The translations under genes and the position numbers were made by a program. The notes below the pieces were generated by a model. It was not told the origin of the DNA, did not search any database, and was given only the letters and a program-made list of their open reading frames with translations. Shown piece by piece: positions 22,443-30,622 of a stretch of 37,879 bases of DNA. The stretch is from JAGLTN01 sp023135255 (GTDB lineage: Bacteria > Planctomycetota > Phycisphaerae > Sedimentisphaerales > Anaerobacaceae), in assembly GCA_030639495.1 (NCBI GenBank), contig DAOWCP010000010.1:1-37879 (forward strand), written 5' to 3'. Position 1 is the stretch's first letter. Each line of letters opens with the position of its first letter.

Positions 22443-23732
22443 GTGAGTCCGCTTGGTTGGATTTTATGTTTGGTGTTTATCTTTACGATGGGGGCGATGT
22501 TTTTCGCTGTAAGCACCATTTCTTTGAGGGTATTTTCGCATGTGAAGCTTTTAGAAGCGTTCAAGTCTATCGGCAGGGAAAAAACAGCTGAGAAATTGAT
22601 AGATAATTGCGAAAAGCTTATTCTGGTCAGTTCGTTTTATAGAATGTTTTTCAGCGTTTGCAGCTGGACTGTGGTGTTGGTCGGGATCGAGATAATCCGC
22701 CCTGGAAATTTGACAGTCCAGGAATACATCTGGGCTTTTGTATGTTGCGTTGTAATCTTCATGATCTTTGTAATTACTATCCCCAATGCCTGGGCAAAAT
22801 ATTCCAGCGAAAAAATACTGAGCAGAACTTACAATATATTAATGTTTTTTATATTGATAGCCTGGCCTGTCACTTATTTATCCGGTTTGTCTGACTTGCT
22901 GGTCAGAAGGCTTGCTGGTGTCGTTGAAACTACGCCTGAAGAAGAGCATGAGGAAAGGCAGGAAGAATTTCTCAGCGGTCTGGAGATGAGGAAGAACGAG
23001 GGGGTTGTGGATGAGGAAGAGCAGGAGATGATAGAGAATGTTCTTGAACTTAGCGAAACCGCTGCTGACGAAATAATGACACCAAGAACCGACGTTGTTG
23101 CTATTGAGGTTAACTCGGATTTGGATACGGTACTTGATGCTGTCATCAAGGCTGGTCATTCGAGGGTTCCCGTTTATAAAGAAAATATAGATAATATTGT
23201 TGGTGTGGTCTACGCTAAGGATATGCTTACCGAAATTGGTAAAGATAAAGCGGAATTCAGGCTTAAAGATAAATTACGAGATGCTTACTTCGTTCCGGAG
23301 ACAAAGCTTTTGAGGGTGCTGCTTCACGAATTTCAGAATCAGAAACTTCACATGGCAGTTGTGCTGGATGAATATGGCGGCACCGCTGGTATTGTTACGC
23401 TTGAGGATATTCTCGAAGAGCTTGTCGGTGAGATAACAGATGAATATGAGAATGTACCGGCTAAGAAGATTAGGAAAATAAATGAGCAGACGATAGAGGT
23501 TGATGCCAGGGTTTATATTGATGATCTGAACGATGAATTTGATATAAAGCTGCCTGAAGAAGAAGATTATGACACGGTAGGCGGCTTTGTGTTCTCACAT
23601 CTGGGATATATTCCCAAGGCTTTAGAGACGTTCGAATATGAAAACCTGAAATTCACCATATCTGCTGCCGAGGCGAGGAAAGTAAAACGTATCAGAATTG
23701 AAAAGTTGCGGAAGAGCGAAGATGCTGACTAA
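22443..23732 (+). CDS. CNNM/CorC-type membrane protein with CBS pair
   Basis: A 429-residue protein of the haemolysin C/CorC-type family. An N-terminal DUF21/CNNM membrane domain has three to four helices (about 5-160). It is followed by EEEQEMIENVLELSE and MTPRTDVVAI, two CBS motifs (HSRVPVYKENIDNIVGVVY; VVLDEYGGTAGIVTLEDILE), and the small C-terminal domain VDARVYIDDLNDEF, then DYDTVGGFVF. Members are linked to Mg/Co ion transport. CBS domains usually sense adenosine nucleotides. The start is a GTG (22443) preceded by GGAAAGG. The gene overlaps recO by 11 nt. Confidence 0.92.
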   Translation: MSPLGWILCLVFIFTMGAMFFAVSTISLRVFSHVKLLEAFKSIGREKTAEKLIDNCEKLILVSSFYRMFFSVCSWTVVLVGIEIIRPGNLTVQEYIWAFVCCVVIFMIFVITIPNAWAKYSSEKILSRTYNILMFFILIAWPVTYLSGLSDLLVRRLAGVVETTPEEEHEERQEEFLSGLEMRKNEGVVDEEEQEMIENVLELSETAADEIMTPRTDVVAIEVNSDLDTVLDAVIKAGHSRVPVYKENIDNIVGVVYAKDMLTEIGKDKAEFRLKDKLRDAYFVPETKLLRVLLHEFQNQKLHMAVVLDEYGGTAGIVTLEDILEELVGEITDEYENVPAKKIRKINEQTIEVDARVYIDDLNDEFDIKLPEEEDYDTVGGFVFSHLGYIPKALETFEYENLKFTISAAEARKVKRIRIEKLRKSEDAD

Positions 23733-24459
23733 AGATACAGCCATTTGTATTCGCTGCGTTGATTATTCCGAGACATCCCAGATCGTGACATTTTTCGCAA
23801 GGCAAAGCGGCAAAATAAGTGCGATCGCCAAAGGCTCCAAACGAGCTAAATCTTCTTTTGAGGGCGCTATAGAGATTTTTTCTTTCGGCGATATTATGTT
23901 CCATGCTTCTCAGGAGGATAAGCTTTCGACTTTGACAGAATTTCAACAGAAAAGCGGTCTTTCGGGGCTAAGCCGAAATTACCTGTGCTATAACAGCAGC
24001 CTTTTTGCATGTGAGCTGGTGACAAATCTCGTTGATGAGCACGATCCGCATCCGCAATTGTTCGATGACTTTGTGCAGTTTTTAAAAGATGTTCAGACCG
24101 CAGCCAGTCAAAATGAAACGATCTCGCTTTTAATATATTTTCAGTTGTCACTGTTAAGAGAGATTGGTTTACAGCCGGTTTTAAATGAGTGTGCCAATTG
24201 CAAAAACAAATATGATCAAAAGTGGTTTGATGTTTATTTCAGCAATTCGGCAAATGGTATAATATGCAAGGATTGTGATATGAGCTTTCCGGATAAGGCT
24301 AAGATCACCAGGCAAGCGGCTTATTGCCTTGCAAACCTTAAAAATATCCCCAAAGCAAATGAGCAGACATTAAACCAGGTCGAAAGAATCATAATTAATC
24401 TTTTGGCGTCTCACATGCAGAAGATGCCTAAAATGGCAAAGTATATTCTGGGCAAATGA
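23722..24459 (+). CDS. recO: DNA repair protein RecO
   Basis: RecO loads RecA with RecR/RecF at single-strand gaps. The N-terminal OB fold starts MLTKDTAICIRCVDYSETSQIVTFF and continues GKISAIAKGSKR. The C-terminal zinc finger is visible as NECANCKNKY and GIICKDC. The ATG at 23722 (245 aa) is chosen over an in-frame codon at 23698 because GGAAG lies just before it and the product then begins like other RecO proteins. It is the last gene of the uppS-recO cluster and ends 1 nt before the opposing ruvB stop. Confidence 0.92.
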   Translation: MLTKDTAICIRCVDYSETSQIVTFFARQSGKISAIAKGSKRAKSSFEGAIEIFSFGDIMFHASQEDKLSTLTEFQQKSGLSGLSRNYLCYNSSLFACELVTNLVDEHDPHPQLFDDFVQFLKDVQTAASQNETISLLIYFQLSLLREIGLQPVLNECANCKNKYDQKWFDVYFSNSANGIICKDCDMSFPDKAKITRQAAYCLANLKNIPKANEQTLNQVERIIINLLASHMQKMPKMAKYILGK

Positions 24460-24460
24460 T

Positions 24461-25510
24461 TTAAATGTCTTCGGACTCTTCGAAAAAAGAAACTTCGCTG
24501 TCTTTTTTCTTTTTCAATTTTAAACCAAGATGATCGCAGGCTGCTGGTGTGATTTCTCTGCCTCTTTTGGTTCTTCTTAAAAAACCTATTTGCAGCAGGT
24601 AAGGCTCAACAACATCTTCGAGCGTGTCTCTTTCTTCGCCTAAAGTCGCTGCGATAGCGTCGATGCCGGCAGGCCCTCCGTTATAAACTTTCGCCAGTGA
24701 CCGCAAAAACATTCTGTCGAGTTCATCAAGACCTAAATGGTCGATCTGTTCCATGTTGAGGGCATTTTCAACTATTTTCGGCGTAAGCACTCCCTGGTTT
24801 TTGACCTGTGCATAGTCACGAACTCTTTTCAAAAGACGGTTCGCGATTCTCGGAGTCCCTCTTGATCTGCTCCCTATCATTTCGAGTGTGTTTTCTTCGC
24901 ACTTCATTTTTAAAAGATCCGCTGACCTGAAGATGATCTCTGTCAGTTCGTTGTCACTGTAAAAATCCATATGGTACAACATACCGAATCTGCTTCTAAG
25001 CGGGCTGCTTAGGAGTCCTGCTCTGGTGGTTGCGCCGATGAGTGTGAATCTTTTTAATGGAAAGTTAATGGTTTTGGCATGCAGGCCGCTATCAACGGTG
25101 AAGTCCACTTTGAAATCTTCCATCGCCGGGTATATGAATTCTTCAACGGCGGTGCTTAGCCGATGTATTTCATCGATGAAGAGTACATCGCCTGTGGCTA
25201 TGTTGCTGAGCATTCCCATTACGTCGCCTTGTTTTACCATCGCCGGGCCTGAAGATGACCTTAGAGTAGCCCCCATTTCATTGGCAACTACATTTGCCAG
25301 CGTGGTTTTGCCTAGGCCGGGCGGTCCATAAAAAAGTATGTGTTCCAGTGGCTCGGCTCTTTGCTTGGCAGCAGCCATCGCGATAATTAATTTCTCTTTT
25401 ATCGAGGATTGCCCTATGCACTCGTCGAGTGACTTAGGCCTAAGCGAGGTGTTAAAGCCTTCTTCTTTGCTGTTAAGCGGCCTATTGCTGATAACTCTGT
25501 TTACTGCCAT
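24461..25510 (-). CDS. ruvB: Holliday junction helicase motor subunit RuvB
   Basis: RuvB is the AAA+ hexamer that drives branch migration with RuvA. The 349-residue product shows SLRPKSLDECIGQ, Walker A GPPGLGKT (62-69), Walker B DEIH (113-116), sensor 1 GATTRAG, the arginine-finger region LRSRFG and the winged-helix part with GPAGIDAIAATLGE and PYLLQIGFLRRTKRGR. The C-terminus has an extra acidic tail ending SFFEESEDI. It is the last gene of the leftward hisC-ruvB unit, 15 nt after ruvA, and converges on recO with almost no gap. Confidence 0.97.
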   Translation of the reverse strand: MAVNRVISNRPLNSKEEGFNTSLRPKSLDECIGQSSIKEKLIIAMAAAKQRAEPLEHILFYGPPGLGKTTLANVVANEMGATLRSSSGPAMVKQGDVMGMLSNIATGDVLFIDEIHRLSTAVEEFIYPAMEDFKVDFTVDSGLHAKTINFPLKRFTLIGATTRAGLLSSPLRSRFGMLYHMDFYSDNELTEIIFRSADLLKMKCEENTLEMIGSRSRGTPRIANRLLKRVRDYAQVKNQGVLTPKIVENALNMEQIDHLGLDELDRMFLRSLAKVYNGGPAGIDAIAATLGEERDTLEDVVEPYLLQIGFLRRTKRGREITPAACDHLGLKLKKKKDSEVSFFEESEDI

Positions 25511-25525
25511 AACTTAAATTTCCAA

Positions 25526-26155
25526 TCAGACTTCTATTCCCTGTTTTAATCTGTAAACCAAAGGTACAAGCTCTTCTGCGGTTTTCACATCCGGATGTTT
25601 TTTGCAGGCAATGGCGATAAGTTCCATCGACTCGTTTCTTTTCTCGCCCCAGGCAATCAAAATTTCCAGTGCCTCTGCCTGGTAAACCTTGAAGCTCGCA
25701 GCTTCTGCTGTTGTTAGATGCTGCTGGGCTGCGAAAGTTTGCAGTTTGCCTTTCAGCTCTGCGATTATGTGCTGCGTCATTCTTTTGCCCAGACCCGGCA
25801 GTGACATTATTGTTTTTTCGTCGCCGTTCTCTATAGCAGAGGCGATTGTCTTGATAGGGATGCTCAAGGATTTGAGTCCTTTTTTTATTCCTATGCCTTT
25901 AACGCTCGTAAATTTCTGAAAAAAGTTTCTTTCGTCAGCGTTTAAAAAGCCAACCATTCTTGGTATGAGGTTTCCGCCGCCTGGTGTGCCTTCGTAATAT
26001 TCCATAGTGCAAAGCTCGATATCTTCACCGATCTTATTTGCCAGCGCCGCGATGCCGTAACCCGGCAGCATAAGCTCATAACCGACTGAGCCAACCTGCA
26101 CCATTGCACTATTTTCGTTCAGTTCTATTAGTTTGCCTTGTATCCAGGCTATCAT
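25526..26155 (-). CDS. ruvA: Holliday junction protein RuvA
   Basis: RuvA binds four-way junctions as a tetramer and recruits RuvB. The 209-residue product begins MIAWIQGKLIELNENSAMVQ (OB domain), followed by a helix-hairpin-helix pair (KFTSVKGIGIKKGL and SLPGLGKRMTQHIIAELKGK) and a C-terminal domain that contacts RuvB. The second HhH normally reads GxGxKTAxRI/V; LGKRMTQHI is a near variant. It lies 3 nt after ruvC in the order ruvC-ruvA-ruvB, a common bacterial arrangement. Confidence 0.95.
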   Translation of the reverse strand: MIAWIQGKLIELNENSAMVQVGSVGYELMLPGYGIAALANKIGEDIELCTMEYYEGTPGGGNLIPRMVGFLNADERNFFQKFTSVKGIGIKKGLKSLSIPIKTIASAIENGDEKTIMSLPGLGKRMTQHIIAELKGKLQTFAAQQHLTTAEAASFKVYQAEALEILIAWGEKRNESMELIAIACKKHPDVKTAEELVPLVYRLKQGIEV

Positions 26156-26158
26156 ATT

Positions 26159-26656
26159 TCAGCTTCCTGATATTATTAGATATTCGTTTATAGAATTCAC
26201 ACAACAAAGCGTTGCAGCTATCGCGTCAGCTACATCGTCAGGCTCAGGCAACTCAGATAGAGACAGCAAAGTCTGAATCGTTCTTTGCATCTGTATTTTC
26301 GTAGCTCTTCCATTGCCCGTTATCGATTTTTTTATTTTCGTTGCCGCAAAGCTTCTGACTTCAATGCCGGCTTCGGCACATTTTTGTAGTATAACGCCCC
26401 TTGCGTGTCCCATCAATATCGAAGTTTTGGGATGTTGATAATGTGAGTACAATTCTTCGACAGCAACGACGTCAGGGGTAAATCTCTCAAGTATCGAACC
26501 AATATCGGCGGCGATCTGGTTTAATCGCAGGGGCATATCTTTTTTTCTGTCGGTTTTGAAAATACCAGCTTCGATAAGGGACATTTGGTTCTGGTCGTTA
26601 TCAAGAACCGCGTATCCGCATATATGTAATCCCGGGTCTATGCCGAGTATTCTCAT
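26159..26656 (-). CDS. ruvC: Holliday junction resolvase RuvC
   Basis: RuvC cleaves Holliday junctions symmetrically. The 165-residue protein begins MRILGIDPGLHICGYAV (Asp7) and has VVAVEELY (Glu67), RGVILQKCAEAG, VRSFAATKIKKSITGNGRATK and PEPDDVADAIA (Asp141 and Asp144). These give the four acidic residues of the RNase H-like active site. The start overlaps the cysS stop by 4 nt (ATGA), so it is translationally coupled to cysS, an unusual neighbour. Confidence 0.96.
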   Translation of the reverse strand: MRILGIDPGLHICGYAVLDNDQNQMSLIEAGIFKTDRKKDMPLRLNQIAADIGSILERFTPDVVAVEELYSHYQHPKTSILMGHARGVILQKCAEAGIEVRSFAATKIKKSITGNGRATKIQMQRTIQTLLSLSELPEPDDVADAIAATLCCVNSINEYLIISGS

Positions 26657-28131
26657 TTCCTTCTCCAGATAGTCTCACCAGGCTTATCTTCAAGCAGAAT
26701 TCCAATTGCATCGAGTTTGTCACGGATCGCATCGGCAGCAGCAAAATCTTTATCTTTTCTCGCCTGTGCTCTCTGCTCGATAAAAGTTTTCACCAGCTCA
26801 TCGATAATTTCATCATCGCCCTGATTTGTTTCCGGGTATATTTCTTTTACGATCCCCAGCACATCACCGCCGAGCAGGCTGAACATATCATCGATCTTTA
26901 TCAGCGTTGCGGAAGTTGTTTCTGGTTTTTCGATAAGCGAATAGGTGAGTTTGACAAGCTCAAAAATTACAGAAAGCCCAATCGAGGTATTCAGATCATC
27001 ATTCATTGCCGCTTCAAATTTTTTCTTAAGCTCGCCTAATTGTTCAGCTACTTTTGTGTCGGCGTCGCCTTGTTTTGCATTGGCTATCTGTTTTCTTGTA
27101 GTTTTAACAGCTTCGGTTATCTTTTCGTAGCCGCTCTGAGCTGAATGCAGTGAAGCATCCGAAAAATCAAGAGGGCTTCCGTAATGGCTGTTTAAAATTA
27201 ACTGCCTGGTTGCGATAGGGTCATAAGCCCTTGTCAATCTTTCGTGGGCTCCTGAAAAGACCTGCGATAAGGTTATAAAATTATTAAGGCTTTTGCCCAT
27301 TTTCTGACCGTCAACTGTCACCATATTATTATGTATCCAGTAGCGGACAAACTGCACGCCGTTGGCAGCTTCTGATTGAGCAATTTCGCATTCGTGATGA
27401 GGGAACTTGTTTTCAATTCCGCCGCCGTGAATGTCTATTGTTTCGCCGAGGTATTTTTGACTCATAACAGAGCACTCAATGTGCCAGCCCGGATAGCCCA
27501 TCGACCATGGACTTGACCATTGCATGATGTGGTTAGGCTCAGCTTTTTTCCATAAAGCAAAATCTGCGGGGTTCCTCTTATCGGGTGAAACTTCTACCCT
27601 TGCGCCGGATATCATTTCGTCAACATTTCTGCCCGAAAGTTTGCCGTATTCTTTAAATTTTGAGACATTAAAATATACCGAGCCATTAGATTCGTAAGCA
27701 TATCCTTTTTCGATAAGGATTTTTACCATTTCTATCTGTTCGAGGATATGACCTGTTGCTCTTGGGCTTATATCGGGACGGAGGCAGTTCAGCTCGTCCA
27801 TATCAGCAAAATAACTGCGGGTATAATATTCAGCAATTGCCATTGGGTGCTTATGTTCTTTGCGTGCCGCAACGTCGAGTTTGTCTTGGCCCTGGTCAGC
27901 ATCATCTGTTAAATGGCCGACATCGGTAATGTTCTGCACATAAGTTACGTTGTAACCGAGATATCTCAGGTATCTTACGAGTATGTCGAAACTGATATAG
28001 CTCTTTGCATGTCCGAGGTGTGCATGGCCATAAACTGTGGGCCCACAGACATACATGCCTACTTTGCCTTTCACCAGCGGTTTGAATTCATCTTTGCTTC
28101 TCGTCAGAGAGTTATATAATTTTAATGTCAT
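26653..28131 (-). CDS. cysS: Cysteinyl-tRNA synthetase (CysS)
   Basis: A class I synthetase charging tRNA-Cys. The 492 residues include CGPTVYGHAHLGHAKS, with zinc ligand Cys29 and the HIGH-type HLGH (38-41), GWHIECS (Cys220), FPHHECE (His245, Glu249; remaining zinc ligands) and the KMSKS-type KMGKS (277-281). The C-terminal ARKDKDFAAADAIRDKL motif is typical. The length is slightly above that of E. coli CysS. It lies between ispF (23 nt upstream) and ruvC (4-nt overlap). Confidence 0.97.
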   Translation of the reverse strand: MTLKLYNSLTRSKDEFKPLVKGKVGMYVCGPTVYGHAHLGHAKSYISFDILVRYLRYLGYNVTYVQNITDVGHLTDDADQGQDKLDVAARKEHKHPMAIAEYYTRSYFADMDELNCLRPDISPRATGHILEQIEMVKILIEKGYAYESNGSVYFNVSKFKEYGKLSGRNVDEMISGARVEVSPDKRNPADFALWKKAEPNHIMQWSSPWSMGYPGWHIECSVMSQKYLGETIDIHGGGIENKFPHHECEIAQSEAANGVQFVRYWIHNNMVTVDGQKMGKSLNNFITLSQVFSGAHERLTRAYDPIATRQLILNSHYGSPLDFSDASLHSAQSGYEKITEAVKTTRKQIANAKQGDADTKVAEQLGELKKKFEAAMNDDLNTSIGLSVIFELVKLTYSLIEKPETTSATLIKIDDMFSLLGGDVLGIVKEIYPETNQGDDEIIDELVKTFIEQRAQARKDKDFAAADAIRDKLDAIGILLEDKPGETIWRRK

Positions 28132-28154
28132 CTTATTGCCTTGACAGAAAGTTC

Positions 28155-28670
28155 TTAAAGACTTCTTTTATATTTTTTCTTTATCAGTGCGATAGCAGTA
28201 GCAGCCATTGCGTCACCTTCTCCGATATCGCCAAGTCCTTCATTTGTCTTGGCTTTTATATTAACATCGCAAAAGTTTATGCCTAAAATACCGGAAACGC
28301 ACCTTTTCATCTGTCCTTTTACCGATGCCAGATTTGGTGCCTGGGCCTGGATAGTGACGTCTACGTTCACGATGTCCCAGCCTTTATCATCCAGCATATC
28401 TCTTACCACAGCCAGAAATTCTTTGCTGTCAGCGTCTTTATATTGCGGGTCAGTGTCGGGGAACAATGCCCCGATGTCACCATTGCCGCTGGCGCCGAGC
28501 AATGCGTCAATTATAGCATGTATTCCGACATCGCCGTCGCTATGGCCTTTCAATCCCATCGGGTAGGGGATGTATATTCCGCAAAGCATTAAAGGCCTGC
28601 CTGACTCGGTTTCGTGAATGTCGGTGCCGATGCCCACGCGGTAATCAGGTTTTGGTCTGTCATCAATCAC
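28155..28670 (-). CDS. ispF: 2-C-methyl-D-erythritol 2,4-cyclodiphosphate synthase (IspF)
   Basis: IspF makes the cyclic diphosphate intermediate of the MEP isoprenoid pathway, which feeds UppS. The 171-residue protein has VGIGTDIHE (metal ligands Asp17 and His19), GHSDGDVGIHAIIDALLGA (third ligand His51) and GDIGALFPDTDP. Then come DVTIQAQAPNLA and NIKAKTNEGLGDIGEGDAMAA, where the family usually reads FTGRGEG. The N-terminus is about 9 residues longer than in E. coli. Its start overlaps the hisB stop by 4 nt. No other MEP gene is in the window. Confidence 0.94.
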   Translation of the reverse strand: MIDDRPKPDYRVGIGTDIHETESGRPLMLCGIYIPYPMGLKGHSDGDVGIHAIIDALLGASGNGDIGALFPDTDPQYKDADSKEFLAVVRDMLDDKGWDIVNVDVTIQAQAPNLASVKGQMKRCVSGILGINFCDVNIKAKTNEGLGDIGEGDAMAATAIALIKKKYKRSL

Positions 28671-29251
28671 AGCGTGCCCTTTGTGCTTGGAATATCAGTA
28701 CCGGTTATTTTTACCGCTTTCGCCAGTGCCTGCCCAACAGCTTTGAATATAGCTTCTGCGACATGGTGGCTGTTGAGGCCATAAGGCACATTTATGTGCA
28801 GATTGAATTTACCGAAATTAGCAAAGCTTCTGAGCATTTCGTCAATGCACTCGACATCAAAATCGCCGATCTTTTCTGTATTGTATTTGACGTTATAGAC
28901 AAAGCTTGCTCTGCCTGAAAGGTCTATCGCGACATTTGCGAGGGCATCTTCCATCGGCACAGAGCTGCTGCCGTAGCGGGTGATACCTTTTTTATTGTCT
29001 AATGCTTCATCGAGACATTGGCCCAGACAGATAGCGATATCTTCAACGCTGTGGTGAGCGTCAACTTCCAGATCGCCTTTGGCGGTTACGTTCAAATCTA
29101 TTTTGCTGTGCTTGCTCAGATGAGTCAGCATGTGGTCGAGAAAACCAACCCCCGTATTGATATCGTAACTGCCCGTACCATCGAGATTGATATCAACAGT
29201 GATGTCAGTTTCATTTGTTTTTCTGCTTATTTTTGCGGTTCTGTTTTTCAT
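28667..29251 (-). CDS. hisB: Imidazoleglycerol-phosphate dehydratase (HisB)
   Basis: This Mn-dependent enzyme dehydrates imidazoleglycerol phosphate in histidine synthesis; HisC, encoded just upstream, takes the next step. The 194-residue monofunctional form has GVGFLDHMLTHLSKH, VDAHHSVEDIAICLG, the second-half EMLRSFA and NSHHVAEAIFKAVGQAL, giving the two His-rich metal motifs. No HAD phosphatase domain is attached. It begins 10 nt after the hisC stop and overlaps ispF by 4 nt. Confidence 0.96.
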   Translation of the reverse strand: MKNRTAKISRKTNETDITVDINLDGTGSYDINTGVGFLDHMLTHLSKHSKIDLNVTAKGDLEVDAHHSVEDIAICLGQCLDEALDNKKGITRYGSSSVPMEDALANVAIDLSGRASFVYNVKYNTEKIGDFDVECIDEMLRSFANFGKFNLHINVPYGLNSHHVAEAIFKAVGQALAKAVKITGTDIPSTKGTL

Positions 29252-29261
29252 AAGAATATCC

Positions 29262-30305
29262 TTATTCAGATAATATCTCTTTCAAAGCGTCGATCAATGC
29301 CTGGTTTTGCCGGGTGGTTCCAACTGTTATTCTCAATTTATCACCCAGGCCGGGCAGATTTTTAAAATATCTTACATAAATATTTTTTTCTGCGAGCTTG
29401 TTATATATTTCATCGGCTTTCGGGTTTTGCGCCAATACAAAATTTGCTGAGCTATCCGGCACGACAAACCCCAAGGCCCTTAATTTTTCTGTGAGAATCT
29501 TTCGGTCTGCTTTTACCTTTTCAACATTTTCTTTAAAGTAGGCCTGATCTTTTATCGCCTGGGTTGCAGCTTCTACTGCGACAGCATCTGTATTATATGA
29601 ATCTTTGACTTTCATCATTCCGTCGATGAGAGATTTACATGCGATCGCAAAGCCGAACCGGATGCCTGCCAGTGAATACCCTTTGCTCATTGAACGCAGG
29701 ATTATTACGTTGTCGAAATCGTTTATCAGGCTGATGCAGTTGTCTTCGGCGAAGTCTACGTAGGCTTCATCTATGAGCAGCACCCCTTCGAGATTGCCTG
29801 CCAGCTGGGCGAGTTTGTCTTTGCTTATGTAAGTTGCTGACGGGGCGTTGGGGTTGCATACGATAGTCAGTGCCGCTCCAACGTTGGTTAGTTTTTCCGG
29901 TAGCTCATAATTGTTACTAAAAGGAACTTCGGCAACAGGAGCATTTTGGATATTTGCCAGTACGGGATAGAGGGAATATGTCGGCGTTGGATATGCTAAA
30001 GGCCTTAACGGGTCGCAGAACGATCTTATCGCGATAGTGAGCATATCGTCGCCGCCGTTAGTGCACATTATATTGTCAGGGGCGATGCTTAGAACCTGGG
30101 CAGCGGCTTGTCTGAAATCGTCGCCGGTGGGTTGCGGATATCGGCGGAGCTTTTCCGGGTCGATATTTGTCAGAGCCTGTATAACTTCAGGCGATGGCGG
30201 GTAGGGGTTCTCGTTGGTGTTTAGCTTTACTACGTCGGCAGCTTTAGGCTGGAATCCGGGTGTGTAGCCTACTGTTTTTTCAATGTTTTCGCGAAAATAA
30301 CCCAT
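29262..30305 (-). CDS. hisC: Histidinol-phosphate aminotransferase (HisC)
   Basis: HisC is a PLP enzyme that transfers an amino group from glutamate to imidazole-acetol phosphate. The 347-residue product has KLNTNENPYPPSPEV, TNGGDDMLTIAI, CNPNAPSA, LIDEAYVDF and ILRSMSKGYSLAGIRFGF, with the PLP lysine at 208. It ends RITVGTTRQNQALI. The ATG at 30305 is preferred. The frame is open to 30482, but that stretch encodes a low-complexity Pro-rich extension through a G-run-rich intergenic region. It is the first gene of the hisC-hisB-ispF-cysS-ruvCAB unit. Confidence 0.95.
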   Translation of the reverse strand: MGYFRENIEKTVGYTPGFQPKAADVVKLNTNENPYPPSPEVIQALTNIDPEKLRRYPQPTGDDFRQAAAQVLSIAPDNIMCTNGGDDMLTIAIRSFCDPLRPLAYPTPTYSLYPVLANIQNAPVAEVPFSNNYELPEKLTNVGAALTIVCNPNAPSATYISKDKLAQLAGNLEGVLLIDEAYVDFAEDNCISLINDFDNVIILRSMSKGYSLAGIRFGFAIACKSLIDGMMKVKDSYNTDAVAVEAATQAIKDQAYFKENVEKVKADRKILTEKLRALGFVVPDSSANFVLAQNPKADEIYNKLAEKNIYVRYFKNLPGLGDKLRITVGTTRQNQALIDALKEILSE

Positions 30306-30622
30306 ATCTGTTCTCAAAATAATCAAAATAATAATGCAAACCGGCATTATACGAATATTTCCTCGCAAAAAAAAGGGAAGATTTCCGGAATATTTGCAGT
30401 TTAGATCGTAAGTTTTTGGTGATTTGGGGTTGGGGGAGGTAAAACGAGTGAAAATTGGGGTTTGGGGTGGTGGGTGAGCCATGGATTCGGTGTCTGTGCG
30501 GGGATGGTAGGCAGGGGGTTTGTTTTTTTGGTGTTTTGTTATAAAAGGCTGGTCAAGGGGGGTTGGAGTGGTTATAATATGCGGTTTTCAAAAATTTGTA
30601 ATGAATTGAGCTGGAGATTCTT
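30306..30622. other. G-run-rich divergent intergenic region (hisC / tpiA)
   Basis: This 317-nt region between the divergent hisC and tpiA holds no convincing gene. From about 30426 to 30562 the plus strand carries many runs of G: 30426-30429, 30432-30436, 30457-30460, 30464-30467, 30472-30474, 30500-30503, 30514-30518 and 30557-30562. They could fold as G-quadruplexes. The left end is A/T-rich and should contain the hisC promoter. The right end contains the tpiA promoter. Confidence 0.6.
30550..30578 (+). promoter_or_regulatory. tpiA: Likely sigma70-type promoter for tpiA-secG
   Basis: A perfect TATAAT (30573-30578) lies 45 nt upstream of the tpiA ATG. TGGTCA (30550-30555) at 17-nt spacing matches the -35 consensus at four of six positions. 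A GGGGGG run (30557-30562) falls within the spacer. Confidence 0.55.

Noticed and set aside
30306..30482. N-terminal extension of hisC back to 30482
   Set aside because: The extension is Pro-rich translation of the G-run region; the HisC family starts near the ATG at 30305.
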